Shown in pieces: positions 28,001-40,000 of a stretch of DNA of 64,000 nt. The notes beneath the pieces were generated by a model that was not told the origin of the DNA, did not search any database, and worked only from the letters and a program-made list of their open reading frames with translations. The stretch lies in the IMG/VR virus record IMGVR_UViG_3300013233_000109, positions 1-64,000 of that record; one strand, 5' to 3'. Position 1 is the first letter of the stretch; every line of letters starts with the position of its first letter. Both the position numbers and the translations under genes were made by a program. The DNA is from a virus.

Positions 28001-31000
28001 GTACTAACGCTAAATTCTGAAATTCGAGTTCTGTGAGATCTTGAACTTTTATGTCATATGTAGTAGGTGATGGCAATGGCTCCTCGGTCTTTAAAAGAGG
28101 GTACACTTTGTTTTCAGCTGCTGGCGTTGTTATTAGTATCGCATTCACTTTTAAGATGTAATTTTTTAACGCTGCTAGTCTGTCTTTAAACATTGTCTGG
28201 CGTGGGCGGAAATTGACACCGTAACGCTCGCTAGCATTTAATTTAATATCCGGCACTTTGTTACCTTGCGTGTCGGCACCTACAAAACTATCTAATAGCT
28301 TTTTGTATAATCCTGCTGGTAAGAAATCTGTCTTGTGATTTTCTCTAATTAATTCGTATTCTTGGAAAATATTTGCGTCATTTTTAACATTGTCGAATTC
28401 TACGTGAAGCACTGTCTCATTATCTATGTACTTTGATTTTGTATTATATAATCCTACTGTGTTTTTATTAATTATTGCTGCATACGCGATGCCAGACGAT
28501 GATGGGCTCTTAATATACGATGCTATTGCTGATGGGCTTAACGTTTTTTCGCTATTAGTTAGAATCGTGTTGCCGTTTTTTACCCAATAATAATACGTTG
28601 TCTCTATTACAGTATCTTTAATTTCACTAAGTGATACAAAATTTGTAGTATCTAACACATCTCCGGCAAATAGGGTAGGTGGCACTTTACTCTCAGTCCA
28701 TTGATATACATCTACTGAGCTTCCTTTAAACACTGATCCCCATAGATTTGCTGCTACATTAACATCCTTTTGGAAGTAATCTACAAATCTAACAGTACTG
28801 ACATCCCACCAGATTTGACCTACATTCGCTTTGCTCCACAATATGCCCGAGGTTGCTGATCCGTATACTGCTGGATCAGTTGGCGTAATATAATCTAAGT
28901 TTTGTTGGGCAGCTCCTAATATCTTGCCGTTCAATGGGTCAATATAATCTAATCTGCTTAGTATGTCTTCTGACGAGTTGCTGTAGAGATACATAGCATT
29001 AATCATATTAATATCAGTTTGCGGTTGTTGTGATCTAATTGATTCCCAGTTACGTGCTTGGCTGCTAGCACTATATAATGTAATATGGCTGCCCGGTGTA
29101 CTTACTATGATGTCGCCGTCTACTAACGTAGCTTTATTACCGTACAGCGAATTTGACGTTACTGTTGTATTGTATACTTGTTGTCCAAATGCTAACTTGC
29201 CAGCACTAAATTCAGTAACGTCTTGTAATATATCGTAGGTGTAAATTGCTCCGGATTTTTCAAAAGCATCGACTAATCTCATTGATTTACCGTCAAATGT
29301 AGTACTTCTATTATCAATTGGCGCCAGCTTCTGTGTAGTTCCTGCGCTGCTAACTAGTAAATGATTTTTATTAATATCAATTTCTACAATTTTGCCAAAA
29401 TTAGCATTAATTTCGCTAATAGGCGGACGGATGATCTGTGCTGCGTCGTATACTGTAAAGTTCAAATCGCTAAATGCGAACCCAATACCTGGCAACACAT
29501 CTAGCTTACTAGCAAGCGATGTTAATAACTTATTCTTTAATTCGATCATTATCTGATTATTAAATAATCGAGATGTTACATTAGGTATGTTTTTAGCATT
29601 GATATTATCTACTAGATCACTTAATGTTGTTCCTACAAATACATCAATATTATTAATACGGATAGTATCTGTTGCTGTTAGTGATGTGGTAAAATTTGAT
29701 ATTATATACCCGTTCATTCTAGCAGTGTTTATATAGCGTGTTACTGTACCTTCGTTTATGTTCTGTGTACTGTCTGTTGGTGAGCCGATATATAACGAGC
29801 ACTGTGAATTACATAAACTTACACTTTCACCAAATGATGAACCTGTTGTTCCTACGATTGTAGCAATTTCAACGTAATCATTAATGTCGACTTCTAAGAA
29901 ATCGCCTACTACCGGATTAGCTAATGTTATTACATTTGCTGCTGCTATATAATCTTCTGTGACTATATTATTAATATGAATTGCTCCGTTGCTGTAATTT
30001 CGCAAGGTGGTGTACGATGGCATATTAGCTTCGACTACAAAACGTTCAACTACTCTACTATACACGCGGACGGTATCGGTGTTGTCACCTAATACAATCT
30101 GACTAGCATTATCTGATACATCGATTGCTGTTACATTTGTTAACGGGATGGTGCCTTTATTTTCGTATTTCAGTATATTATTTAAATTGTATCCTGTTAC
30201 TTCGATTCCGTTACTAACAAAGAACCACCTATTGTCTGCGCTAAGTGCTAGTATCTCACCATTAGCATAGGGGATAGTTTCTACCAATGAATAATCAATA
30301 GCTTTTTCTGATTCTACGCGAGCTATTATTTGTATTTCTGTACTAGTTAATACAATCGCAGTAGTGTCGTTAAATTTAATATCGATTGCTGCTATTGCAA
30401 ATTGTTCCTTTAATACTAACCCTGTAGCTTTTTTAGTATAAGCATACACCGTGGTGTCATCGGCTACAAAGGCTCCGGTGGTGCCAGTACCTTGTGCTAC
30501 TATTTTTCCGTAATTATTATTAATAACAGGGGGTTGTGTTGTTTTACTTTCTGCATATAAATCTTGCTTAGCATATACGTGTGATAAATTATCGTTAGTG
30601 TCTACCCATACTTTATCTGTAGAGAATAATTTGTTATCTAAATCTGAATTAGCAATATCGCTCGGAGTGCTTACTCTACTAGATGTTAATAGGAAAATAT
30701 TACCAGTATTTTCTATTTCGATTTGCTCAGCATCTAATGAGCCGGCTATTACTATCTTATAATCACTTAATATAGATGTTATGTTGTGAGCTCCATTTAT
30801 TTGCGGGTCAACGTACTTAATTATTATTTTATCATCTGTTACTAAAGTGTGTGGCGAATTAACGTCTATTGTAATCGTTCCATCTAGATTATCACTTACT
30901 CTGATTATTTCAGGGTTAATGTGTTTAGTGCGATAAACATTCCAGCTATAATCATTGTCTTTTGCTACCCATATAGTAGATCCGTCTACAATGTCATTAA

Positions 31001-34000
31001 CTTGCGATGTTATCTCAGACAAATCATTTAAACTAAAGACTGAAAATGATACTTCGTTTTCTGTCACAAATCCGGCTGTTGGTAACTGGATGTCTTCGTT
31101 GTTGCCTTTGCGCATTGGATATATGTTGTTAGTGCTATGTTTAACACTTTGATTAAATATATCACCGACTAATATTTGCTGAGAAGCAGCACTAATTCCA
31201 TTGGTTATTTGCACTGTTGACGGATTGTCGTTTAACTGGGTTTCGTCTAGCTGTACCTCGACATAGCCCCTGCTATTTGTTGCTCCGTATTCGGCACGTT
31301 TAACTGCCCAGTTTTCAAATATTTCGTAATCTGTTACTGCGTTGTTTATTGTTGTATTGCGGAATAAATCTAAACTACTTGCGGTTCCTTTTGATTTAAC
31401 AATATCTTGATAAACATTAACTTGCGATATATCGCTTAAATCTAAGCTAGTTAGGTATTCACGTGGGCGGAATCCAATTAACCCTAGTGAGAACAAATCG
31501 TTGTCTTTTTCTAAATTAGCTGTTTTGCTATTATAGAACTGCAGCATCTCATTAGACTTAGTTGCTAAATTTGGCAGGGCACCAGTGGCTACGTTAGTGT
31601 AATCTATTTTAGCCCAGCTGCTTAAATTAAATAATTCTGATGGTGATACTTTTTCTAAAGCAGCATATACACTGTTTTTATAGCGTATCATCTCACCTTT
31701 GTTATAACTACTTGTAGATGCCCATTCTGCTACATTATCATCATTTAACAGAAATCCCTGGGCATCTACTTGGCCGTTCCAATCTGTACTAGTGAATCCT
31801 ACTAATTTAACTCGTGTTTGTCTAACCCCGGTGACCGGATCGTATATCAGATCACTAAAGATACTAGTGTTATCGAGTACTAATATATGCTCAAAACTAG
31901 TTAAATTAAAGTTTAAATAACTAATGATTTTGTCATTAATAGTTGATATTTTAAAGTTATTTTCAATTCTATCAACTACATAATCGCTTGGTAATAATAA
32001 TTGTCTGTTTTGATCTTGTGGCTGCTCATTTACTGCCATATTTAATAAGCTATCTACTACAGTAAACTCGCGTTCAAATTCAAGTGCTTCGGCTGCTGGA
32101 TTTAAATTAATTATAGCACTATCGCCCCATCCTTGGTCGCTCCAGTATGTGAACTCCGACGCCATTGATGTCCAATTTACTTCGACGTTATTCTCTGTAT
32201 TCTCAAAACGTAGCCCGCGCTCACTTAGGTAAGCTCCATAACTTATTATGAAATCTACCACAGCATGTTTGTTTGTAAATACATAACCATACGGTATATA
32301 CGCAATACGATTACTAAATGTTTGTGGTATACGGATAGTAGTAGCATCGCGTGACGTATTGCCTACTACTATCTTTTTAAACTTTCCACCGCTAAGTGAC
32401 TGTCTAATTTTAAAGTATGGATCTGTGTTGCTGTTGCCGTATACCGCATATCCGTCTTGTACTTTTTGTACTGTTATAGCCGAATATACTACTTCGTCAA
32501 ATGGCTGATTTTTATGTACTAATAAATTGTAACTCTCATCTGGCAGCAATAACGAATTATTTAAACTATCTGGGCTACTTCTGTCAGTGAATACTTTTAA
32601 ATTGTCTTTGTCTGTGAACGCTGCCATTCTGTAACATAAGCTAACATCTAAATTAGCTAAAACGTTAGATAGTTCGGCTGAGCTATTATAACCGTAGAAT
32701 TTGTTATAATCGATAATCCAGTTTACATAACTATTTTTATTTGTGGTACTAGCAATCTCTAATTCTTTAACATTTAATCTGCTTCTGCCATCTAATAGAT
32801 ACTGATTGTGCTCTTCACTGAATTTATATCGATCTCTATCTGCGTTTAAACTAAAATATTGTGCTGGTTTTGTTAGCGATAATAAACGTTGAACCGCAAA
32901 TGGCCACGCACTACTTTTTCTGAATGCACTTTCTGCAGGACTTTGATCACCTACTTTCCAAGATTGCTGAAAATCAAACGCACTATGTGCTGCTACTACA
33001 TTCTCTAGCGGGGATAATAATCTACCTTCGCTATCAACTGGTATGATTTCTAATAATTGCGGGCGGATGTATTTTTCGGCAATATACGGAGCTACCGGAT
33101 CTTTAATTAATCCTAGTGCTAAATCGTCCCATAGTACTAAGTTACCGCTTGTATACGGTGCAGGGCCATATTGCTGCTGCCACCATATCGGCTCTAGCGA
33201 TAATCCTAGCATCTCCCACGGGCGTGTATGCGGGGAATCAGTGTCGTATAAATGATTGTAAATACCGCGCCAGTTTCCCTTTAATATGTTTCCGTCTAAT
33301 TTGTTTACTGATTTGCTGTAATTTTTAGTTTTGTCGTTGGTACTATCAAATGCTTGCGTTACATAATCTATTTTATTCCAGCCTAACCAGGATACTAGCG
33401 ATGGCGTTAATATTTCTGTTATTTCCGAGTCTGTATAATCAGTGGTGCGGAATTGTCCTGGGTTTATATCGTTGAACGATAGTGGTGTATCGCTGTTAAC
33501 TTTGATATTATTAAAAATACGTTTCTCAAATTCTAATAATACATCATCGCGTATGTCATCGAATGCCACTGTGATACTACCGTCGTGTCCTCTAATGACA
33601 TTAACTGGTGTTACATAAGTGTCATCTAGATATTTCACTGGTTTATATTTTTGGTACATTCCCATTTTAGTAGGCGTACTTGGAATGCCTGATGCTACAG
33701 TGCTATTATACTCCATGAATAATATAACGTCGTCAACTACTAAATCTACTAAAAATGTTACGTTGGGGCTGTCTGCACTTACTGTGTAGTCAATATCTTT
33801 GAGCAATATAGTGTCATTTAGATAAACTAATAATGCTTTATTATTTGCTTGTGTAAAATCAAATATATTTACTGTGTTGAATGTTTCCGAACTGATTGCA
33901 GTCACTAAGTGCTGTGTGGCTTCAAAATCTGTGCCGCTTGGAATCATGTCGCTATTATAAAACGCGCTTGTTGTGCTTTTTCCTACGTTGATTTCAGTTA

Positions 34001-37000
34001 ATGCTTGCTCTAGTATTTCTGCCGATGATAATTCAAAGACATCGTGCTTGGCTACCCAGTCCACTAATTGATTTTTAAACTTTTCATAGGCGCGTGAACT
34101 GAATTTTATAGAATCGTAAAAATTATATTCATTTTTGCGTATAAATGTTGATGCTAATGCTACTGGTGCCGATTGCTGAATTATATTTAATCCATATGAC
34201 GGAACTTGACCTAGGTCTCGCAAATTATTGGCACCGTTGATATTACCACTAAAATCTAATATGTTTTGTGCTAACGTAATATAGTGATTCCGTATTGTTC
34301 CTAGTGTTAATTCACTTGTATTTCCGTTAAAAACGTTCTGCGACAGATTCTGCGGCACTTGGTAATAACCGTTGCTGCTAGCGGTGTTGCTTATTATTAA
34401 TACTTCGACAGGTGTGCCGATTGCAATATTATTGTTTAACGTTATTAATGTTGAATCTGTTATAGATAATGTGTAGTTATCTGTTGTAACAAATTGATTA
34501 TCGGCAATCACTTTAATTGCAGGGGTCTTTAAATCAATGGTCGGAGTAATGTCCACTACTAGTGGCTTTCCTTCGTAAATATAATTAAATATTTGCGGGA
34601 TATGTGCTATTTCAGCACTTCTGACCCACCCGGTATGCGATGTGTAGTCAGTTATTGTTTGGTATGTTCTAGCAAAGTGCTTGCTTAAATTATCGCTAGT
34701 GCTTGCAGTAACACTAACATAATCAAAACTATCAGTATATAAATCATTTTTAAATGTGATATCGCCTAGGTTACCGATATTTAAATACTTTAGTGGAAAC
34801 CCAAGTACTGTATCATTTTGGCCGGCACCTATAGCATAACTAAATAATTTTGTGCCGATAAATGTCGATGCTGTGTACCGATCTCTATTAGCTAAGCTAA
34901 TACCGTCAGTGTCGAATAAATCGAATAATGGTGGCTGATTTACTTTCGTTTTTTCCTGTGATGGTAACCACGTGCTGTTAGCAAATACATATGATTTGCC
35001 TATTAACGTAGTACCGGAGGTTGTTAATATGTTATGTCCTTCGCTAGTGGCGCTGTCATCTGCTAGCGTTAATACTATTGTTTCATTTCCGTCAGCATTT
35101 AAATCCTCATATGACACTACGAATATTTTGTCTCGGACTGTGGAATCTGTGTCTGCTGCAAAAATAATGCGTGTATTATTTGCTAATTTATAGCCATCTA
35201 CAAAATACCCGGGATTTGTTGCTAATCCATTTATATTGCTTAGCGCATCTGTTTCTGTAAAATCTATTACGTCGACTGGTGTTTTGCCTTGTGTGCCGTG
35301 ATTAAATAGTTTTAAGTTGGCTTCAAATTCTAAGATAGGACGGTTGGCTCTAAAATTATTGTCTGTTACTACTACAGTATTATTATATTCTGCTGTTTTT
35401 GTTATAACATCAATGTGCGTCCAACGATTAGAACGTGACCACGCATTTCTGTCATTGCTAGCTTTGTTTATTGTTATATAATCAGATGTTAATGGCGCAT
35501 CTAAACTGCCGTTATATCCTATTGTATCAAACGGTGATGCTTCGTAAGTATCTAGTATACTATCCGTAAATGGTTCTGGTGTGATGAATTCCGACACTGG
35601 TAATAATTTTATTGCGGTTCCTACACCTTCGATGTAATATTCTACGTCTTGATATTCTTGTGGACTGGTTTGTCCTCTGAATTGTACTTTTAATCCGTTA
35701 GTAAATACAACGCCGTTTGCTGATGTGTATACTTTTTTACCTAGTATCTCGTCAATGAATAATACTGCAGACTCATCTTGATCTACTATATTAATCTTTC
35801 CAAACATTCCTGGATTTGATGAATCTTGATAATATAATGTATCTAGTGTTGCTGTTAATACAGGCACACGTTCGAAGAAGCCTTGGCTGTTTTTAAAGAA
35901 ATCAACATTGCTGTATGTGTCGCCGTGTGTTATTGTTACTTTTTCTAATGTGTTAACTGTTTTAAACGGTAGTAAATCTACGTATGGATTTTCGCCGTTG
36001 ATATCGTATACTAAATTAATCTTAAATATTTGATATCTATCATTCAGATTGTTTATTTCGCTAAATGTTTCAAATGTATTTGAATCGTAACTATCATTAT
36101 TAAAGCGTGTTTGATTTACCCAGCCGGTGTTTGTTCCTAATCCGGTGGTATTATCTAAAAATATTATTGTTTTTCCTTGTAAATCACCTATGTTATTGAT
36201 ACCGTTAGTCAATGATGATACTAAAACATTATTAATGTCGTTATATTTTAAATCTGATGCTAGATCAACTGTTCCTATGTATGTTAATGTTCTGTAAAAT
36301 TCTTGCGAGGTAACGTCTGGTACGTGAAATTCTAATATGCCAGCTGGTGTTCCGTTATTAATAACACCGTCTATGTCACGTGACGTGATGTTACTAGCGT
36401 ATGATGTGCTGCCAGATGTGCCTGGCTCGGTTTGAATATATAGATTTCCCGTTGATGTAAATGTATAATTTCCACTGCGAACTAATGTTATTGTTGGGTT
36501 TTCGCCTGCTATGTCTGCAATGTTATACGTGTTTGATAATGTGTTTTGATTAAAATTAAATTCATCACTTAAAAATATGTCTGTGGCTCCGACATCAACA
36601 CTATCCGGTCCTTGCGGCAGCCAGTAATACTGTGAGTAATTTACAAACTTGTCAAAATCAACAAATGGTGACCAACTGTATGTTTCGCTGCTAAATAGTC
36701 TGTCGTGATTTTGTACATCGGCACCTTTTGTTTCTAATCCGTCAATTAACCCTGGGTATGTTAATACATCCTGTGTGTTATTGTTGCTGTCGTTAAATAT
36801 AATTCCAGGTTCAAGTTGATAATTGGCTCTTGTAACGTCATTTTCTACTATATAAGTATCGGTGCTTGATACACTAGGTCCTGTGCGCTTACCTACAAAT
36901 CCTTGTGTGCGTTTAATCTTTGGTTCTTGTATTAATTGATCGAACGTTGATCCGAGAAACTTTTTATTAGTACTAGTTTGAAAGATCTCTGGAAGAAAAT

Positions 37001-37025
37001 CTACACTGCGTATTCTATCAGCCAT
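25086..37025 (-). CDS. Giant virion structural protein, 3979 aa
   Basis: An uninterrupted ORF of 11,940 bases. The N-terminus (MADRIRSVDFLPEIFQ, QGFVGKRTG, WSPFVDFDKFVNYSQYYWLPQGPDS) matches a giant virion protein I recognise from cyanomyoviruses, annotated there only as structural or baseplate-related. The rest is beta-rich, with many Asp, Asn, Ser and Thr. The segment WSRSNRWTHIDVI and others look like repeated carbohydrate-binding or beta-sandwich modules, and the last 400 residues resemble a cyanophage-type end. It lies directly next to gp6 (stop/start adjacent), so a peripheral baseplate or tail-fibre network role is likely. No catalytic motif was found. Confidence 0.88.
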   Translation of the reverse strand: MADRIRSVDFLPEIFQTSTNKKFLGSTFDQLIQEPKIKRTQGFVGKRTGPSVSSTDTYIVENDVTRANYQLEPGIIFNDSNNNTQDVLTYPGLIDGLETKGADVQNHDRLFSSETYSWSPFVDFDKFVNYSQYYWLPQGPDSVDVGATDIFLSDEFNFNQNTLSNTYNIADIAGENPTITLVRSGNYTFTSTGNLYIQTEPGTSGSTSYASNITSRDIDGVINNGTPAGILEFHVPDVTSQEFYRTLTYIGTVDLASDLKYNDINNVLVSSLTNGINNIGDLQGKTIIFLDNTTGLGTNTGWVNQTRFNNDSYDSNTFETFSEINNLNDRYQIFKINLVYDINGENPYVDLLPFKTVNTLEKVTITHGDTYSNVDFFKNSQGFFERVPVLTATLDTLYYQDSSNPGMFGKINIVDQDESAVLFIDEILGKKVYTSANGVVFTNGLKVQFRGQTSPQEYQDVEYYIEGVGTAIKLLPVSEFITPEPFTDSILDTYEASPFDTIGYNGSLDAPLTSDYITINKASNDRNAWSRSNRWTHIDVITKTAEYNNTVVVTDNNFRANRPILEFEANLKLFNHGTQGKTPVDVIDFTETDALSNINGLATNPGYFVDGYKLANNTRIIFAADTDSTVRDKIFVVSYEDLNADGNETIVLTLADDSATSEGHNILTTSGTTLIGKSYVFANSTWLPSQEKTKVNQPPLFDLFDTDGISLANRDRYTASTFIGTKLFSYAIGAGQNDTVLGFPLKYLNIGNLGDITFKNDLYTDSFDYVSVTASTSDNLSKHFARTYQTITDYTSHTGWVRSAEIAHIPQIFNYIYEGKPLVVDITPTIDLKTPAIKVIADNQFVTTDNYTLSITDSTLITLNNNIAIGTPVEVLIISNTASSNGYYQVPQNLSQNVFNGNTSELTLGTIRNHYITLAQNILDFSGNINGANNLRDLGQVPSYGLNIIQQSAPVALASTFIRKNEYNFYDSIKFSSRAYEKFKNQLVDWVAKHDVFELSSAEILEQALTEINVGKSTTSAFYNSDMIPSGTDFEATQHLVTAISSETFNTVNIFDFTQANNKALLVYLNDTILLKDIDYTVSADSPNVTFLVDLVVDDVILFMEYNSTVASGIPSTPTKMGMYQKYKPVKYLDDTYVTPVNVIRGHDGSITVAFDDIRDDVLLEFEKRIFNNIKVNSDTPLSFNDINPGQFRTTDYTDSEITEILTPSLVSWLGWNKIDYVTQAFDSTNDKTKNYSKSVNKLDGNILKGNWRGIYNHLYDTDSPHTRPWEMLGLSLEPIWWQQQYGPAPYTSGNLVLWDDLALGLIKDPVAPYIAEKYIRPQLLEIIPVDSEGRLLSPLENVVAAHSAFDFQQSWKVGDQSPAESAFRKSSAWPFAVQRLLSLTKPAQYFSLNADRDRYKFSEEHNQYLLDGRSRLNVKELEIASTTNKNSYVNWIIDYNKFYGYNSSAELSNVLANLDVSLCYRMAAFTDKDNLKVFTDRSSPDSLNNSLLLPDESYNLLVHKNQPFDEVVYSAITVQKVQDGYAVYGNSNTDPYFKIRQSLSGGKFKKIVVGNTSRDATTIRIPQTFSNRIAYIPYGYVFTNKHAVVDFIISYGAYLSERGLRFENTENNVEVNWTSMASEFTYWSDQGWGDSAIINLNPAAEALEFEREFTVVDSLLNMAVNEQPQDQNRQLLLPSDYVVDRIENNFKISTINDKIISYLNFNLTSFEHILVLDNTSIFSDLIYDPVTGVRQTRVKLVGFTSTDWNGQVDAQGFLLNDDNVAEWASTSSYNKGEMIRYKNSVYAALEKVSPSELFNLSSWAKIDYTNVATGALPNLATKSNEMLQFYNSKTANLEKDNDLFSLGLIGFRPREYLTSLDLSDISQVNVYQDIVKSKGTASSLDLFRNTTINNAVTDYEIFENWAVKRAEYGATNSRGYVEVQLDETQLNDNPSTVQITNGISAASQQILVGDIFNQSVKHSTNNIYPMRKGNNEDIQLPTAGFVTENEVSFSVFSLNDLSEITSQVNDIVDGSTIWVAKDNDYSWNVYRTKHINPEIIRVSDNLDGTITIDVNSPHTLVTDDKIIIKYVDPQINGAHNITSILSDYKIVIAGSLDAEQIEIENTGNIFLLTSSRVSTPSDIANSDLDNKLFSTDKVWVDTNDNLSHVYAKQDLYAESKTTQPPVINNNYGKIVAQGTGTTGAFVADDTTVYAYTKKATGLVLKEQFAIAAIDIKFNDTTAIVLTSTEIQIIARVESEKAIDYSLVETIPYANGEILALSADNRWFFVSNGIEVTGYNLNNILKYENKGTIPLTNVTAIDVSDNASQIVLGDNTDTVRVYSRVVERFVVEANMPSYTTLRNYSNGAIHINNIVTEDYIAAANVITLANPVVGDFLEVDINDYVEIATIVGTTGSSFGESVSLCNSQCSLYIGSPTDSTQNINEGTVTRYINTARMNGYIISNFTTSLTATDTIRINNIDVFVGTTLSDLVDNINAKNIPNVTSRLFNNQIMIELKNKLLTSLASKLDVLPGIGFAFSDLNFTVYDAAQIIRPPISEINANFGKIVEIDINKNHLLVSSAGTTQKLAPIDNRSTTFDGKSMRLVDAFEKSGAIYTYDILQDVTEFSAGKLAFGQQVYNTTVTSNSLYGNKATLVDGDIIVSTPGSHITLYSASSQARNWESIRSQQPQTDINMINAMYLYSNSSEDILSRLDYIDPLNGKILGAAQQNLDYITPTDPAVYGSATSGILWSKANVGQIWWDVSTVRFVDYFQKDVNVAANLWGSVFKGSSVDVYQWTESKVPPTLFAGDVLDTTNFVSLSEIKDTVIETTYYYWVKNGNTILTNSEKTLSPSAIASYIKSPSSSGIAYAAIINKNTVGLYNTKSKYIDNETVLHVEFDNVKNDANIFQEYELIRENHKTDFLPAGLYKKLLDSFVGADTQGNKVPDIKLNASERYGVNFRPRQTMFKDRLAALKNYILKVNAILITTPAAENKVYPLLKTEEPLPSPTTYDIKVQDLTELEFQNLALVPAGFKYLVVSNESVGGFWTIHEVTPAKILKLTRVQSFDTTRFWKTVDWYKTASSKSEKIQLTVQTINELDSVDFNVVTFVKVLDNSASKWELYQYSNNSWTRVAVQDGTLEFSAALYDYSLLRYGYDFEVYEVQKFDEEPLSELRNILKSINEEILTNDLKIERNILLISVFNYILSEQENVHWLNKTSLIDVNHKVRELLPYAVFNKDNQDYVIDYINEVKPYHTKIKDFKLSYTATDLNDNVITDFDCPSIYSAPYSKFISPVLDDGALLLTEDSNTLASDSIWSAYPHNQWFNNRQIIIDSIELINPGINYTEIPTITITGDANILPVAKARIDSDGLVTSIYIETQGSGFTTTPTVLIEGGNGLDATARIVTKNDLVRSFTTTIKYDRYEYNTNVYTWPLNEADYIKIEENASADRLARINSSSQISTGYDTAPFDTIAFDNISDEILVKYNSSVYTVNSGLLNINDEKFIPSQHTLVDIEELSGMDRTQGFYEPGANDKGLNIPMLINGLEYPGVQINGVDFNTIDGYDLTPYDFGKYDNVTLDNLGFPTFNENILDAEYASKFPGQNILDNTVYTNNEYSIVGYSDSLDEYNGTRPSDVDVVGGGFVDTYSSHAPEELVPGQMFDTLLLTVRTRFGTIDQGNFIEAPDARTVDFRYFQDMRGNYAHYTLHPTVEATLSSPLYASDEVIHVDDTSNLFTPVPSQGLFGIITINGERITYLNKTPTTLYGLRRGTAGTGTMITTPEQFTVNDTSITADNVLLTADAEAVPGASDTGHLAGSLIYNANRETQVPVKTTVLTALEFTVNDFIQEPAPRGKVRYSLVLPGFNGRTGKLSIKLNDAKFNRFQTKAVGTKPLDVKDPAASGFNRANLLPDIELSFIGDPGVFTPTDIMYIDIISYANSWYEINNLGFDPFNDNIVIINNIVINLAPPEEVGFGAEPYDFNVKIPRLEDQFSEQALFIKNEGI

Positions 37026-40000
37026 TTAATTATTACCTGTTTGTATGTTACTAGCAGTTAACGCATCAATTATGATAATGTCGTCTACTGTTGCGGCGCT
37101 TGTGAATATCTCATTTGGCTGTGATTTTATTTCATATAAATCACCAAATGAGTTTAATGGATCTTTTGATGTAATAACAATTGACGCTACTACATCACCT
37201 AATTTAGTATGCAAATACGATGATAATTCACTAAAATAGAATGTGTCACCGAAGTCCCAAATACTTATGTCAAAATAATCATTAACTGCTAAAATTATTC
37301 TGCTTTTAATCTCGCTGTCGCTTGTATTTGAATTTGCTACTTTAACTACTTTTATATATGCTTGTAATGCCGTAGCTGACTTGCTGCCGATGATTGGCTT
37401 AAATTTAACACTGTTTAATATAACGTTATCGCTTATCATTCTATGTTCTTGTAACTTCCGATATGCTACTTGTAATGAATCAGATGATGGTACCTCCGGT
37501 TCTGACACGGTGTTAGTACTGTCTTGAATATATCTCGTAAATTCATCATAATATGCTGATGTTACTACATAGATGTCGATTATGTTAGATACACCTGGAT
37601 TAATTCTGCGTGTGTTTGGACTGTTGTGCTTATACTGAAATTGCACATTGCCTCTGCCGACTTTAGCAGATAAGTTTGTACGCTGCGTTAATTTAACTGT
37701 TTCGACATTGCTGAATAATTCGTAAAATGTTCCTTCACTGGTGGCGTAAAATACTTGGCCGGTTGCGTACTCGGTTTTTACTCTTGCTATGGCATCTAAT
37801 GTTGCGTATTCTGTGTTTATTGTGCCGGGCTCTAGCGGCAATGTACGCTCTAGATTATCAAAATCGATGGTGTCCTCAAAAAATACATTTTTAGTCTCAG
37901 GCGTTATTAGTGGTGACACAAAAGTATTAAAAAAGTCTGGGTCGTCTGCGATGCCATCACTATCGATATCTGCGAAACTTACTTCTAAATCGAAATCATT
38001 AACGAAACCATCCGATTCAACTGATTGTGCTATGATATCTAGCGTAATATTGGTTGGCAAAGAACTGCTATTAAGCAGCGTTGGATCAGGTAAACCATTT
38101 GTTTTTAGAATCTTTATATAATCATTTACTGTCTTTCCTTTCTTTATATCGAATATTTTTGTTGTTTCGTCATGGAAGAATCTTGTTTCTGATACGCTAG
38201 CAAAGTGGTAATTTAGTGTACGCGCTGTTACTGTATACGTGTTTTCGCTAGCTATAAATTTTATTACCCAGCTACTTTCGCTACTAATCGCATTATCGAA
38301 TGTAGCAATAGATGATTCTGCTACGTTATTTAAATCAATTTCGTACCATGATGCTGTTTCGTTATTGTAGCCTAAGCCGAAATCTTCGTAAGCTTCAATT
38401 TTTAAAACTATTGAGCTTTCTATATCTGCTGCTATGTTGGAGTTAAATGGTAGTATAGATTCGACTGCTACTGCGCCGGTTGGCACAAAGTTGTTTAGTA
38501 CCACCGGCCCGATGCCATCTGCTAAGTTACCGGCACCAAAGTTTGTGCCGTCAAATATTTGTGATTTTATACCGGCCCATATCTCTAATTTATCGCTCGG
38601 TGATGTCACTGGTCCTTCTTGTACTTTGTTATTCTCATCAAAATGACTCGGGACTCCAAATAATACAGGTGGTGTAAACTTTACTAACGCACCCGGTACT
38701 ATATATTTGTTACTAGTGCTAGTATATGTACCTAGTGGCGTAGGGCTGCTATTTACATCACTAAAGAAACCAGTTGTTTCATTTGTTATTGTAGTACTTT
38801 GATTCCAACTTGTATCGGCTGCTACTGCAAATCTATTAAAATTAGCATAATAGAAATGTAATATACTACGCCCAGATATTAGCGGCTCGACTTGGTTGTT
38901 AATTACAGACTGAATATCGTTGCGGTCGTTAAACGTAAAATTAAATGATTTTTCGCTAGTGTCTTGGTATAATAGTCCGTCATCGCCAAATGTATTAATG
39001 CTGCTAAACTTTCCTGTTGGATCTACTAAATCTAAATAGCGACTTGCTCCGATGTTACTTCTGTTTACTGCTTTACTTTTTATTATGCTGTTAAATGTAG
39101 CAAATGGGAAGTTATTATAATCTTCGCCATTTACCATTCTATTTTGTGTGTAATAGCGGGCTGGTGCTCTGCGTTTAATATCACCGAGTGTTTCTCTATT
39201 TTTAGCATTAGAGACTGACACTGTTAAAGACACTGTGAATGTTGCTGTTTCTGTTCTTCCTGTTTTACTAATATAATTTAGTGCCACTTCGACATTCTGT
39301 ATCTCGCTTGTATCGATTACATATTCTAATCCGTTGCTGCTTCTTACTTGCGCTCTATAATTGCCAATTGGCTGTTCTGAAAATACTCCATCTCCAAAAT
39401 TTAAAGTAATTTGATCATTTGTTCTACTAGTTAAGCTATATAATTTGCGTTCCGTGGCATCTGTTTGATCGTTATTAGAAGCATATATATTTTCAACTTG
39501 ATTCCATTGTTCTATAATACCATTAGTATCTTTAAATAACCACACATCATTTTCGTTGATCCCTGATATATCAATATCAACTGATCTATTAGATATTCTA
39601 TCACTTAGTGAGAAATCCTGTGTTGCTAATGTTCCTTGCTTAAAGAAGAAAAAATATCCTGTATTTGGACTAGCAAAACCTAAATTGTCATCTCTGAATA
39701 GTAAATTTAATGCTCCATTGGTTACTGGAGTTGGCTCGTATATATAATTAGTATTTTGTGAGGTACCATTGACTATTTCAAAATCCATTGCTACGCCATC
39801 TACAGTGGAATTAAATGGTATTACTGGTAAGAATCCATCGGCCATGTTAATTTCATATTCGTCGGTTTTGACCCCAACTACTTCTTGTGAATTGCCTGGC
39901 TTACCTATACGCTGACTGTTTACTAATACCGCATTTAATATTGTTGCGAACTGTTCTTGCCAATCATCATTTGTTACATCATCCCATTTTATTGTTGTAT

